From Hyphomicrobiales bacterium (GTDB taxonomy: Bacteria > Pseudomonadota > Alphaproteobacteria > Rhizobiales > NORP267): a stretch of 44,170 nt of DNA. The stretch spans positions 1-44,170 of the forward strand of contig JAUYJB010000122.1 in assembly GCA_030688605.1 (NCBI GenBank), in the 5' to 3' direction. Shown piece after piece: positions 1-9,318 of this stretch; position 1 is the first letter of the stretch, and each line of letters opens with the position of its first letter. The notes below the pieces were generated by a model. The model was not told the origin of the DNA, searched no databases, and worked only from the letters and a program-made list of their open reading frames with translations. The position numbers were made by a program, and so were the translations under genes.

Positions 1-140
1 CCACCGAAGGCCGGGTTCTTTTGCGCCGTGGCGGTGTTGCGGCTGTTGGCCGATGCACCGCATCGCCCGGCGAGCCGCGCCTGGCCACGGCGCAAAATCA
101 TCCCGGTCAAATGGTTCCCTATAACCATGAACCGCTCTAG
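1..140. repeat. Truncated copy of the TIR element (right part)
   Basis: These 140 bases match 39996-40135 with only two differences that I can see (GCGGTGTTG against GCGGAGTTG, and GTCAAATGG against GTCACATGG). The copy ends at 115-140 with the same 26-bp terminal repeat finishing in CCGCTCTAG. The left part lies outside the window. The orientation is the same as in the complete copy at 39868-40135. Inside it, GCGCCGTGGC near the start can pair with GCCACGGCGC further on, as in the other copy. No protein is encoded. Confidence 0.85.
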
Positions 141-178
141 CACCAGCGCTTGCGCGCGGTTCGGGATGAGAGAATTGG

Positions 179-255
179 GCGCCTGTAGCTCAGCTGGATA
201 GAGCACGAGCCTTCTAAGCTTGGGGTCGCAGGTTCGAGTCCTGCCAGGCGCACCA
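179..255 (+). tRNA. tRNA-Arg (anticodon TCT)
   Basis: Cloverleaf read by eye: acceptor GCGCCTG (179-185) pairs with CAGGCGC (245-251). The D stem is GCTC/GAGC. The anticodon stem CGAGC/GCTTG holds the loop CTTCTAA with anticodon TCT. The T stem GCAGG/CCTGC encloses TTCGAGT. The discriminator is A and CCA is encoded (253-255). It reads AGA codons. It lies 40 bases upstream of the exchanger gene on the same strand. Confidence 0.95.
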
Positions 256-295
256 TTTCCGCCCGGCCGCGGCGGCGGCCACGCAAGGAGCGCAG

Positions 296-1354
296 ATGCA
301 TCTTGTCGAGGCGCTGGTGCGGCTGCCCTTGGGGGGGAACGGGCTCATCTTTGCCGCCGCGGCCGCGGGCGTCTGGTACGCGGGCAGCCGGCTTCCCGCC
401 TATGCCGACGAGCTTTCCGACCGTTACCGCATCGGCCATGCCTTTATGGGGCTGGTCCTGCTCGCGACCGCCACCTCATTGCCGGAGATCGTCACCACCG
501 TGACCGGGGCGCTCGCCGGCGCCGCCCACCTGGTGCTCAACAACATGTTCGGCGGCATTGCCATGCAGACGGCAATTCTCGCTGTCGCCGACGCCTTCGC
601 CGGCCGCGCGCCGCTGACCTCCTATCCGCGCAAGCCGACGTCGATCCTCGAAAGCGGCGTTCTCGTGCTTCTTCTGGCGCTGACATTGGCGGTGCTCACG
701 CTGGGCGAGGTGGAGATCGTGCCCGGAATCGGCGCCGGAGCCCTCATCGTCGGCATCGCCTATGGCGCGGTCGTATACCTTCTGCGCCGCTACGACGAGC
801 AAACGGTGTGGACGCCGGTCGAAATCCTCGAGGCGGTCGAGGAGAGGGTGCGCATTCCCGGCGGCGGCCCGCTGACCGACGCATCGCGGCGCCAGCTCAT
901 ACTGGCCGTCGCCGCCGCGGCGCTGATGATCCTCGTGTGCGGCATCGTCCTGGTCGCCACCGCCGAGGCAATCGCAACGCAGAGCGGGCTCGGCGAAAGC
1001 TTTATCGGCGCAACGCTTCTCGCCGCCGTCACCTCGCTGCCGGAAGTGAGCGTGACCATCGCCGCGGTGCGCATGGGCGCCTATACAATGGCGATATCGA
1101 ATATTTTCGGCAGCAACCTCCTGATGCTGGCCCTGATCCTGCCGGCCGATATCTTCTTCCTCGGCGACCCGATCCTCGTCTACGCCGACCGTTCGGCGCA
1201 GTTCGCACTGATCGCCGGCATCGTGACCACCGCTTTCTACACCTGCGGTCTGGTGCTGCGCTCGCGCTTCAAACTTGGCATCATGGGGCTAGATTCGGTA
1301 TGTGTCTTCGCCACCTATCTGGTGACGCTCACAGGCCTTTACGCGCTGCGCTGA
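296..1354 (+). CDS. Sodium/calcium exchanger family membrane protein (CaCA)
   Basis: A 352-residue integral inner-membrane protein of the Ca2+/cation antiporter superfamily. Such proteins move Ca2+ or a related cation against Na+ or H+. The two internal alpha repeats are visible: LLATATSLPEIVTTVTGA near residues 56-73 and LLAAVTSLPEVSVTIAAV near 241-258, followed by SNIFGSNLLML. The acidic residue after SLP in each repeat is the usual ion ligand. About ten hydrophobic segments surround a charged central loop (about 170-195). The ATG has a good AAGGAG at 284-289. It is followed 27 bases later by idi and may be cotranscribed with it. The transported ion cannot be told from sequence. Confidence 0.88.
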   Translation: MHLVEALVRLPLGGNGLIFAAAAAGVWYAGSRLPAYADELSDRYRIGHAFMGLVLLATATSLPEIVTTVTGALAGAAHLVLNNMFGGIAMQTAILAVADAFAGRAPLTSYPRKPTSILESGVLVLLLALTLAVLTLGEVEIVPGIGAGALIVGIAYGAVVYLLRRYDEQTVWTPVEILEAVEERVRIPGGGPLTDASRRQLILAVAAAALMILVCGIVLVATAEAIATQSGLGESFIGATLLAAVTSLPEVSVTIAAVRMGAYTMAISNIFGSNLLMLALILPADIFFLGDPILVYADRSAQFALIAGIVTTAFYTCGLVLRSRFKLGIMGLDSVCVFATYLVTLTGLYALR

Positions 1355-1381
1355 GCGGCGGCCGAAATCGAGGAGAAGGGG

Positions 1382-1882
1382 ATGACGGAATACGTCATAT
1401 TGGTCGACGAGAAGGACGCCGAGGTCGGGCGCGAGGAAAAGATGGAAACCCACCGGCGCGGCCTCCTGCACCGGGCCTTCTCGGTGATGCTGTTCAACGA
1501 GGACAAGATCCTGCTGCACCGCCGGGCGCTCAGCAAGTACCATTCCCCCGGTCTGTGGTCGAACGCCTGTTGCGGTCATCCGCGCCCTGGCGAGACGGTT
1601 GAGGCGGGCGCCAGGCGGCGTCTCCTGGAGGAGATGGGAATCTATTGCCCGGCGCTGCAATGGCGGGCCAAGACCCAGTATACCGTTCCCCTCAAGGGCG
1701 GCATGACCGAGAACGAGATCGTGCATCTCTTTCTTGGCAAGTATGACGGGCCGATCGAGCCCGATCCGGAAGAAGTCATGGATTGGGCCTGGCGCGATCT
1801 GGGGGCGTTCCGGGCCGAGGCCCCCGATTCGCCGAACTATACCTACTGGCTGAAGCTCTACGTCACCCGCGGTCTCATTTAG
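1382..1882 (+). CDS. idi: Isopentenyl-diphosphate delta-isomerase, type I
   Basis: A 166-residue soluble Nudix-fold enzyme interconverting isopentenyl and dimethylallyl diphosphate, the start units of isoprenoid synthesis. Family marks: the SPGLWSNACCGHPRPGE stretch (about 56-72) with the catalytic Cys and metal-binding His, the Nudix-like ARRRLLEEMGI, and the MTENEIVHLF stretch with the catalytic and metal-binding Glu pair. Length is close to the family norm. A GGAGAAGGGG run directly precedes the ATG. The stop overlaps the convergent LysR stop by four bases (1879-1882), so the two genes meet with no spacer. Type I idi is often kept in carotenoid-forming or phototrophic alphaproteobacteria, but no pigment genes are in this window. 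Confidence 0.93.
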   Translation: MTEYVILVDEKDAEVGREEKMETHRRGLLHRAFSVMLFNEDKILLHRRALSKYHSPGLWSNACCGHPRPGETVEAGARRRLLEEMGIYCPALQWRAKTQYTVPLKGGMTENEIVHLFLGKYDGPIEPDPEEVMDWAWRDLGAFRAEAPDSPNYTYWLKLYVTRGLI

Positions 1883-2769
1883 GGATTCGGCACCGCGGCC
1901 GTTCCGACGATTTCGTCGATGCTCTTGTGCAGCCGGTCAACGAGCTTGAAGGCGGCGTCGGACAGCCGGTCGTGCTTGTAGAAGAGCCCGACATGGAGCC
2001 GCTCCAGCGGCGGGAAACCGTCGCGCTCGCTCAGCACCTGGAATGGCCCGTGCCGCAAGTGCCGGGGGGCCGAGGCGACGCCGATGCCGGCGTGGACGGC
2101 GCCGAGCAAGGTCGGCAGGCTGCAACTGCAATGGGCGATGCGCCAGGGCTTCGAGGCGGCGTCCAGCGCCATGATCATCCCCTTGTGGAACTCCGACGTC
2201 TTCGGAAGCACGGCAAGCGGCACCGTCGCGGTGCGATGCAGCTTGGCCCCCTTGCTCATGATCCATATCGGTTGCTCGACCCAGGCGCGCACCAGATGGC
2301 GGCTGACCTGCTGCGCGGTGACCGCGACGACGACATCCAATTCGTCGCTGGCCAGCCATTGCAGAAGATCGGGGCTCAATCGGTTTATGATCTTGATCGT
2401 GACGTCCGGGTGCTCGCGGATGAACCGCGCCACATGGTCCTGAAGATGCTCGCCAACATAGTCGGACGGGACGCCGATCGAGATCTCGCCTTCGCATTCG
2501 GCGGCGCCGAACCTGGCAATGGCTTCGTCGTTGAGGCGCAGGATCTGGCGGGCATAGACGGCCAGCGCCGAGCCGTCGGCCGTCAGCGCCAGGTGGCGTC
2601 CCTTCTGCGCGAACAGCTTTTTTCCGACCAGGTCTTCCAGGCGGCGCATTTGCAGGCTGATCGCCGGCTGGGTGCGGCCGAGGATGGCGCCCGCCTTGGT
2701 GTAGCCGCCATGGTCGCTGACGGTCACAAAGGAGCGCAGAAGGTCCGTGGGAAGATTGACCGGTTTCAT
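1879..2769 (-). CDS. LysR-family transcriptional regulator
   Basis: A 296-residue LysR-type regulator. The N-terminal winged helix-turn-helix is clear: LLRSFVTVSDHGGYTKAGA, then TQPAISLQMRRLEDLVGKKL, then FAQKGRHLALTADG. A periplasmic-binding-like effector domain follows from about residue 90. I chose the ATG at 2769 because the HTH then starts about ten residues in, as usual for the family; an in-frame GTG at 2814 would add 15 residues. The upstream side (2770-2960) is AT-rich and probably carries its own promoter. No obvious divergent target gene adjoins it, since the next gene, metC, runs on the same strand. Target and effector are unknown. Confidence 0.88.
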   Translation of the reverse strand: MKPVNLPTDLLRSFVTVSDHGGYTKAGAILGRTQPAISLQMRRLEDLVGKKLFAQKGRHLALTADGSALAVYARQILRLNDEAIARFGAAECEGEISIGVPSDYVGEHLQDHVARFIREHPDVTIKIINRLSPDLLQWLASDELDVVVAVTAQQVSRHLVRAWVEQPIWIMSKGAKLHRTATVPLAVLPKTSEFHKGMIMALDAASKPWRIAHCSCSLPTLLGAVHAGIGVASAPRHLRHGPFQVLSERDGFPPLERLHVGLFYKHDRLSDAAFKLVDRLHKSIDEIVGTAAVPNP

Positions 2770-3080
2770 GCGGGGTTCAGCTATCGAGTTATTCCATCCA
2801 GGAAAATATAACACTTGCTTATGGGTTCATACGCCTTCGCACCACTTATCATTACCGCAAAGGATACGAGAATTCATTCATTGTTCCATAGAAATAATCT
2901 CAAATGTCGGAATTTTTTACATTTGCCCGACAAAGTTGTCCTAGAATATTCATACACGTTTTGCGAGCGAAGAGGGCCTGGGGGGCCTCGGAAGCCGGCG
3001 ACAGCGGCAGGAACGCTACCTTGCCGGCCGCAGGCAGAGGGCGGGGCGGCCGGCAGGAGCCGGCGGCATCAGCGGGCGCG
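2770..3080. other. Intergenic region between metC end and LysR start
   Basis: 311 bases with no convincing gene. The half next to the LysR gene (about 2780-2960) is strikingly AT-rich for this genome and probably holds the LysR promoter. The other half (about 2970-3080) is very GC-rich with many overlapping GCCGGC repeats that could fold, and may form the end of the metC transcript, but no clean hairpin with a T-run is visible. Open frames crossing it have no family features. Confidence 0.5.
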
Positions 3081-4271
3081 TCAGCGCCGGCCGGCGAGCC
3101 CGAGCTTGGCCAATCCGGCGGCAAGATCGGCCTTCAGATCGTCGACATCCTCAAGACCGATATGAAAACGCAAGCCGGGCCCCGCGTTTTCCCACGCAGG
3201 CGGCGTGCGGCGCGCGGCCGGATCGAAGGGAATCGCCAGGCTCTCATACCCGCCCCACGAATAGCCGAGGCCGAAGAGCTGCAATTCATCGAGCATCGCG
3301 TCGACCGCCGCGCGGGGCGCCGGCTTGAGGATCACCGAGAACAGGCCCGAAGCGCCGGTGAAATCGCGCCGCCACAATTCGTGCCCCGGGGCGCCTTCGA
3401 GCCCCGGGTGCAGGACGATGTCGACCTCCGGCCGGTCGGCGAGCCAGCGGGCGATCTCGAGAGCCGATTGCATGTGGCGGGCAAGGCGCACGCCCATGGT
3501 GCGCAGGCCGCGCAGCCCCAGGAACATCTCCTCGGTGCCGGCGCAATTGCCGAAATTATACCAGGCCGTGTGCAGCTCCGGCCAAACAGATTCGTTGGCG
3601 GTGACCGCGCCGAGCATGATGTCGGAGTGGCCGCCGAAATATTTGGTGCCGGCGTAGACCGAGATGTCGGCGCCCTTGTCAAGCGGCCTGAAGTAGAGCG
3701 GCGTCGCCCAGGTATTGTCGATAACGACCAAGGCGCCGCCGGCGTGGGCGGCAGCGGCGATGGCCGGAAGGTCCTGCACCTCGAAGGTCCGCGAGCCCGG
3801 GCTTTCCATATAGATAAGTCGCGTGTTGGGCCGCATCAGGTCGGCGATCCTGCCGCCGATGAGGGGGTCGTAATATTCCGTCTCCACGCCGAGGCTGGCC
3901 AGGACGTGGTCGCAGAAACGGCGGGTGGGAAAATAGACGCAGTCCGTCATCAGAATGTGGTCGCCGGCGCCGACCAGGCAGAGCAGCGTGTTGGAGATGG
4001 CGGCAAGGCCGGAGGGGGCGGTCAGGCAACCGGCCGCGCCGTCGAGCTCGGCGATCGCCTCGTGGAGCGCTTCCATGGTCGGCGTGTTGCGCCGCCCATA
4101 GGGATAGCGCACTTCGCCGGCGGCCAGCGCCGCAGCGTTCGGGTAGAGGACGGTGGAGCCGCGATAAACCGGCGTATTGACGAACCCATGGTGCTCGGCC
4201 GGGTGACGGCCGCCATGGACGAGCCTGGTCGCCGCTCCCTTTTTCCTGTCGCCGCGTGGGGTATCAGCCAT
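3081..4271 (-). CDS. metC: Cystathionine beta-lyase / Cys-Met metabolism PLP enzyme
   Basis: A 396-residue fold-type I PLP enzyme of the Cys/Met metabolism family. Closest by feel are alphaproteobacterial cystathionine beta-lyases, which split cystathionine to homocysteine, pyruvate and ammonia. Visible marks: NTPVYRGSTVLYPN near the N-terminus, YGRRNTPTMEALHEAIAELDGA (first part about 58-66), the PLP-contacting Asp185 in LVVIDNTWATPLY, and the Schiff-base lysine K210 in SVYAGTKYFGGHSD. Full family length. The ATG at 4271 faces the aap operon across 311 bases. Family members also include gamma-lyases and C-S lyases, so the substrate is inferred. No SAM-II riboswitch was recognised upstream. 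Confidence 0.85.
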   Translation of the reverse strand: MADTPRGDRKKGAATRLVHGGRHPAEHHGFVNTPVYRGSTVLYPNAAALAAGEVRYPYGRRNTPTMEALHEAIAELDGAAGCLTAPSGLAAISNTLLCLVGAGDHILMTDCVYFPTRRFCDHVLASLGVETEYYDPLIGGRIADLMRPNTRLIYMESPGSRTFEVQDLPAIAAAAHAGGALVVIDNTWATPLYFRPLDKGADISVYAGTKYFGGHSDIMLGAVTANESVWPELHTAWYNFGNCAGTEEMFLGLRGLRTMGVRLARHMQSALEIARWLADRPEVDIVLHPGLEGAPGHELWRRDFTGASGLFSVILKPAPRAAVDAMLDELQLFGLGYSWGGYESLAIPFDPAARRTPPAWENAGPGLRFHIGLEDVDDLKADLAAGLAKLGLAGRR

Positions 4272-4582
4272 GATACTTCGTCCGATTGCCGGGCCGGATG
4301 CCGGATGAGAGGGATAAACGGCGTTCGCCAGCTCAATGATTCCATATGGCCCGCAAATGCACTAGCATTTCGCCCGCGCAATGCCAGCGGACGATGGGTA
4401 TAGTGCGTCAGGCTTGACCAAAGTCGCTTAATCGCCTGAGATAGGACAAGGTCCTGGGAGGGAGTTGGGACGCCAGTACGTCATGTGAATCCTACCCGGG
4501 CTTCCAGGAAGGGGAGGCGGCGCTCGCCGCAGAGCGCCGCCGCAGGGGAGTGGCTTTAAGTTTCAGAACAAGGAGTTTCGAC
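4272..4582. other. Divergent promoter region metC / aapJ
   Basis: 311 bases between divergently transcribed metC and aapJ, so promoters for both should lie here. On the plus strand TTGACC (4414-4419) followed after 17 bases by TGAGAT (4437-4442) is a possible sigma-70-type promoter for aapJ; the -10 is weak. A perfect hairpin at 4516-4541 lies in the aapJ leader. No gene seen. Confidence 0.45.
4516..4541 (+). promoter_or_regulatory. Perfect hairpin in the aapJ leader
   Basis: GGCGGCGCTC (4516-4525) pairs perfectly with GAGCGCCGCC (4532-4541) around a 6-base loop. It ends 41 bases before the aapJ ATG, with no T-run after it. It could stabilise the leader or act in attenuation. Function is inferred only from position. 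Confidence 0.4.
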
Positions 4583-5599
4583 ATGAAAACGGTTGTGGGT
4601 CCATTGCTGCTCGGGGCAGGATTGACCCTGGCGGTGTCCGCCGCGTCGGCGGCAACCCTCGATGACGTCAAGTCGAAGGGGTTCGTTCAGTGCGGCGTCA
4701 GCCAGGGTCTTCCCGGCTTTTCCAATACCAATGACAAGGGCGATTGGACCGGCATCGACGTTGAGCTTTGCCGCGGGATTGCCGCGGCGATCTTCGCCGA
4801 TCCGGGCAAGGTCAAATTCACCCCCTTGTCGGCCAAGGAGCGCTTCACGGCGCTGCAATCCGGCGAGATCGACATCCTGTCGCGCAACACCACCTGGACC
4901 ATGGGGCGCGACACCTCACTCGGTCTGAACTTCGCCGGCACCAACTATTATGACGGTCAGGGCTTCATGGTTCGCAAGTCGCTCGGCGTAACCAGCGCGC
5001 TGCAACTGGACGGCGCGTCGGTATGCACCCAGACCGGCACGACAACGGAGCTGAACCTCGCCGACTATTTCCGCACCAACAAGATGAAATACGAGGTCGT
5101 CGCCTTCGAGAAGGCGGACGAGACCGTGCAGGCCTACGATTCGGGACGCTGCGACGTCTTCACGAGCGATTCCTCGCAGCTCTACGCGCAGCGGCTGAAG
5201 CTCACCAATCCGGACGAACACGTCGTGCTGCCCGAGATCATCTCCAAGGAGCCGCTCGGACCGGTGGTCCGGCAAGGCGACGACCAGTGGTTCAATATCG
5301 TCAAATGGACCCATTTCGCCATGGTCAACGCCGAGGAGCTCGGGGTGAACAGCGGCAATGCCGACCAGATGAAGGAGTCGGACAATCCGGAGATCAAGCG
5401 GATGCTCGGCACGGAAGGCGCCTTTGGCGAGGCGATCGGGCTCGGCAATGACTGGGCCTACAATATCATCAAGCTGGTCGGCAATTACGGCGAAGTGTTC
5501 GACCGCAATGTCGGTCCGAACACGCCGCTCGGCATCGCCCGCGGCTTGAACGCGCTGTGGACCCAACGCGGCCTGCAATACGCGCCGCCGATCCGCTAG
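4583..5599 (+). CDS. aapJ: General L-amino acid ABC transporter, substrate-binding protein
   Basis: A 338-residue periplasmic solute-binding protein of the polar amino-acid family, first gene of an aapJQMP set like that described in Rhizobium leguminosarum. It captures L-amino acids for the AapQM/AapP importer. The signal peptide runs from MKTVVGPLLLGAGLTLAVSA to an ASA cleavage site near residue 22. Mature-protein marks: GFVQCGVSQGLPGFS, GIDVELCRGIAAAIF, RFTALQSGEIDILSRN and QTGTTTELNLADYF. The ATG at 4583 is chosen because AAGGAG at 4570-4575 precedes it and it gives a clean signal peptide; a GTG at 4550 would not. A strong hairpin separates it from aapQ. Confidence 0.95.
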   Translation: MKTVVGPLLLGAGLTLAVSAASAATLDDVKSKGFVQCGVSQGLPGFSNTNDKGDWTGIDVELCRGIAAAIFADPGKVKFTPLSAKERFTALQSGEIDILSRNTTWTMGRDTSLGLNFAGTNYYDGQGFMVRKSLGVTSALQLDGASVCTQTGTTTELNLADYFRTNKMKYEVVAFEKADETVQAYDSGRCDVFTSDSSQLYAQRLKLTNPDEHVVLPEIISKEPLGPVVRQGDDQWFNIVKWTHFAMVNAEELGVNSGNADQMKESDNPEIKRMLGTEGAFGEAIGLGNDWAYNIIKLVGNYGEVFDRNVGPNTPLGIARGLNALWTQRGLQYAPPIR

Positions 5600-5609
5600 G
5601 CGAGGCATC

Positions 5610-5651
5610 GGGGCCCGTCGCCGCCCTGATCCGGACGAGGCGATGGGCCCC
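5610..5651 (+). promoter_or_regulatory. Intercistronic hairpin between aapJ and aapQ
   Basis: GGGGCCCGTCGCC (5610-5622) can pair with GGCGATGGGCCCC (5639-5651), 13 pairs with one G-U, around a 16-base loop, starting 10 bases after the aapJ stop. There is no good T-run (CCGGATTATTT follows), so it may be a partial terminator or a 3' stabiliser of the aapJ message. Either would give more binding protein than permease, a known pattern in such operons. Confidence 0.5.
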
Positions 5652-5770
5652 CGGATTATTTCGGTGACCGGTTGCGCGTCGCCGCCTCTTGGGGCGAGGG
5701 CGCCGCGGCATGACCACCCCGGAAGCACGAACGAGCGGGGATAGGCCTCGCCCGGGACGACGGGTCGAGC

Positions 5771-6982
5771 ATGGCGGTTCAAGATGTTGTCGGACCGGAC
5801 AGGGACGAGCACGCGCGCGTGCCGCTCCTTTACGATCCGAAGATACGCGCGCTCGCGGCGCAGGTCCTGCTTATCCTCGCCGTGGTGTGGTTCGGCTACG
5901 AAATCGTCTCCAACACCGTCACCAACCTGGCGAAGCAGAACATCGCGACCGGGGTCGGCTTTCTCAGCAACACCGCCGGCTTCGGCGTGGTCGCGACACT
6001 GGGGACCTGGGCGGTCGGCTATGTCGAGGAGTCGAGCTACGGCGCGGCGTTCCTGGTCGGGCTGATCAATACGCTTGCCGTCGCCGTCGTCGGCATCGTC
6101 TTCGCCACCATTTTAGGCTTCATCCTCGGCGTCGCGCGGCTGTCGCCGAACTGGATCATCTCCAGGCTCGCCACTCTCTATGTCGAGGTGCTGCGCAACA
6201 TCCCGCTGCTGCTGCAGATTTTCTTCTGGTATTTCGCCGTATTGCGCAGCCTTCCCTCGCCGCGCCAGAGCCTCGACCTTGGCGCCGGCACGTTCATCAA
6301 TTCGCGCGGGATGTTCATGCCGATGCCAGTGCCGGAGGCAGGATTCGGGGCGACGCCGTGGGCCTTTCTCGTCGCCTGCATCGGCGCCTATTTCATCGCC
6401 CGCTGGGCGCGCAAGCGGCAATACGAGACCGGCCAGCAGTTTCCGATTTTCTGGACCTCGGTGGGACTGATCATCGGCGTGCCGCTCATCGTATTCCTGA
6501 TCGGCGGGGCGCCGCTCACCTTCGAGGTTCCGGTCCTCAGAGGCTTCAATTTCCAGGGCGGGATGGTGCTTATTCCCGAATATGTGGCGCTGCTCCTGGC
6601 GCTGACGCTCTACACCGCGACCTTCATCGCCGAGATCGTGCGCGCCGGCATCCTCGCCGTGAGCCACGGCCAGACGGAAGCCGCCCACGCGCTCGGGCTG
6701 AGGGGCATGCCGACCCTGCGCCTGGTGATCATTCCCCAGGCCATGCGGGTCATCATTCCGCCGCTGACGAACCAGTATCTGAACCTGACCAAGAATTCCT
6801 CGCTCGCCGTCGCCATCGCCTATCCGGATCTCGTCTCGGTGTTCGCCGGCACGACCCTCAATCAGACCGGCCAAGCGGTCGAGGTTCTGCTGATCACCAT
6901 GGCCGTCTACCTCACATTGTCGATCCTGACCTCACTGTTCATGAACTGGTACAACGCCCGCATGGCGCTGGTGGAGCGGTAG
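5771..6982 (+). CDS. aapQ: General L-amino acid ABC transporter, permease AapQ
   Basis: A 403-residue inner-membrane permease of the HisMQ/PAAT type. Several hydrophobic helices include one near residues 30-50 (LLILAVVWFGYEIVS). A long central insertion between the first helices and the permease core is typical of AapQ. The cytoplasmic EAA loop contacting the ATPase is HGQTEAAHALGLRGMPTLRL, followed by IIPQAMRVIIPPLTNQYLN. Length fits the family. It starts 171 bases after aapJ and is followed 9 bases later by aapM. It acts as a heterodimer with AapM. Confidence 0.93.
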   Translation: MAVQDVVGPDRDEHARVPLLYDPKIRALAAQVLLILAVVWFGYEIVSNTVTNLAKQNIATGVGFLSNTAGFGVVATLGTWAVGYVEESSYGAAFLVGLINTLAVAVVGIVFATILGFILGVARLSPNWIISRLATLYVEVLRNIPLLLQIFFWYFAVLRSLPSPRQSLDLGAGTFINSRGMFMPMPVPEAGFGATPWAFLVACIGAYFIARWARKRQYETGQQFPIFWTSVGLIIGVPLIVFLIGGAPLTFEVPVLRGFNFQGGMVLIPEYVALLLALTLYTATFIAEIVRAGILAVSHGQTEAAHALGLRGMPTLRLVIIPQAMRVIIPPLTNQYLNLTKNSSLAVAIAYPDLVSVFAGTTLNQTGQAVEVLLITMAVYLTLSILTSLFMNWYNARMALVER

Positions 6983-6991
6983 AAGGGCGCA

Positions 6992-8134
6992 ATGGCCAAC
7001 TCCGACCTCGTCTTCGTGCGCCGCGAAATGGTCGCCGAGCTGGAGCCGCCGCATTTGTCCACCGGCGTGCTGGGGTGGATGCGCCGGAACCTGTTCTCCA
7101 ACTGGTGGAACTCTCTGCTCACCCTGATCGGCGTCTATCTCGCCTATGTGATTTTCGTGCCGATCTTCGAGTTCACGATCGTCAATGCCGTGTGGCAGGG
7201 CAGCGGACGCGAGGATTGCCTGCAACGCGAAGGGCAGGAGACGGTTGGCGCCTGCTGGGCCTATGTCGGCGCCAAGCTCGGCCAGTTCGTCTATGGCCGT
7301 TATCCCGATGCCGAGCGCTGGCGCGTCAATCTGGTATTTTTTATGCTCGTCGCCAGCTTGGTCCCGATGGCGATTCCCGCCATTCCGGGCAAGAATTGGA
7401 ATGCGATTTTTCTGCTGGTGATCTTTCCCGTCGCGACCTTCGTGCTGCTGATCGGCGGCTGGTTCGGCCTCGAGCATGTGGAGACGCCGCTTTGGGGCGG
7501 TCTCCTGGTGACGCTCGTGGTGGCGATGACCGGCATTGTCGCCTCGCTGCCGCTCGGCGTGCCGCTGGCGCTCGGGCGCCGCTCGAAGATGCCCGTGGTG
7601 CAGCTGTTCTCGATTATTTTCATCGAGTTCTGGCGCGGCGTGCCGCTGATCACGGTGCTGTTCATGGCCAGCGTCGTGTTGCCGTTGTTCCTGCCCGAGG
7701 GCGTGAATTTCGACAAGCTGTTGCGGGCGCTGATCGGGGTGGCCTTGTTCAACGCCGCCTACATGGCCGAGGTGGTGCGCGGCGGCTTGCAGGCGATCCC
7801 GCGCGGCCAATTCGAGGGCGCCCAGGCGCTCGGCCTCGGCTACTGGCAGATGATGCGGCTGATCGTCCTGCCGCAGGCGCTGAAACTTGTGATTCCCGGC
7901 ATCGTCAACTCTTTCATCGCCCTGTTCAAGGATACGACCCTGGTGCTGATCATCGGTCTTTTCGACCTGCTCGGCATCATCCAACTGAGCTTCACCGATC
8001 CGACCTGGGCTACGCCGACCCAGAGCCACACGGCCTATGTCTTCGCCGCCCTGATCTATTGGGTGTTCTGCTTCAGCATGTCGCGCTACTCGATGTTCAT
8101 GGAGCAGCGCCTGAGTGCCGGCCGGCGGCGATAA
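6992..8134 (+). CDS. aapM: General L-amino acid ABC transporter, permease AapM
   Basis: A 380-residue inner-membrane permease, partner of AapQ. Hydrophobic segments include [18 protein letters not shown], the pair starting [20 protein letters not shown], and the C-terminal permease core. The EAA loop reads [20 protein letters not shown], followed by [18 protein letters not shown]. Before the core is a periplasmic loop with two Cys (EDCLQREGQ and GACWAYV), which could form a disulfide. An AAGGGCG directly follows the aapQ stop and precedes the ATG. aapP follows after 16 bases. Confidence 0.93.
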   Translation: MANSDLVFVRREMVAELEPPHLSTGVLGWMRRNLFSNWWNSLLTLIGVYLAYVIFVPIFEFTIVNAVWQGSGREDCLQREGQETVGACWAYVGAKLGQFVYGRYPDAERWRVNLVFFMLVASLVPMAIPAIPGKNWNAIFLLVIFPVATFVLLIGGWFGLEHVETPLWGGLLVTLVVAMTGIVASLPLGVPLALGRRSKMPVVQLFSIIFIEFWRGVPLITVLFMASVVLPLFLPEGVNFDKLLRALIGVALFNAAYMAEVVRGGLQAIPRGQFEGAQALGLGYWQMMRLIVLPQALKLVIPGIVNSFIALFKDTTLVLIIGLFDLLGIIQLSFTDPTWATPTQSHTAYVFAALIYWVFCFSMSRYSMFMEQRLSAGRRR

Positions 8135-8150
8135 CGAAGGAAGCACGCGC

Positions 8151-9068
<918 letters not shown>

Positions 9069-9077
9069 TCGCGGGTC

Positions 9078-9278
9078 TTACCTGCCGAGAAACCAGAGCA
9101 GGGCGGTCAACAGCAGGCTGAGAATGACCGAGGTCATGATCGGCAGGTAGAGCGTGAAATTCTCCCGCTCGATGACGATGTCGCCGGGCAGACGGCCGAG
9201 TCCGAGCTTGCCGATCCATGGCCACAGCAGCCCGAGCACCAGCAAGATCGCCCCGGCAATGATGAGAAACCGTCCCAT
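9078..9278 (-). CDS. DUF2905-family small membrane protein
   Basis: A 66-residue protein with two transmembrane helices: about residues 3-24 (FLIIAGAILLVLGLLWPWIG) and about 47-64 (IMTSVILSLLLTALLWFL). Between them is the LGRLPGDIVIERENFTLYLP loop that marks the DUF2905 family. Function is unknown. It lies 40 bases after the sulfurtransferase gene on the same strand, so it is probably the last gene of the cysK-alaX-GFA-sseA run, and it converges on aapP with 9 bases between stops. Confidence 0.85.
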   Translation of the reverse strand: MGRFLIIAGAILLVLGLLWPWIGKLGLGRLPGDIVIERENFTLYLPIMTSVILSLLLTALLWFLGR

Positions 9279-9318
9279 GGCAGCCGATATGGGGCGGCCT
9301 TAGAACAGGCGCAACGGC

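Noticed and set aside
2904-4403. Plus-strand open frame opposite metC
   Set aside because: The minus strand encodes a full-length PLP enzyme with intact catalytic residues; the opposite product has no family features.
4272-4582. Possible SAM-II or other riboswitch upstream of metC
   Set aside because: I looked for the pseudoknot pattern of SAM-II on the minus strand and did not find it.
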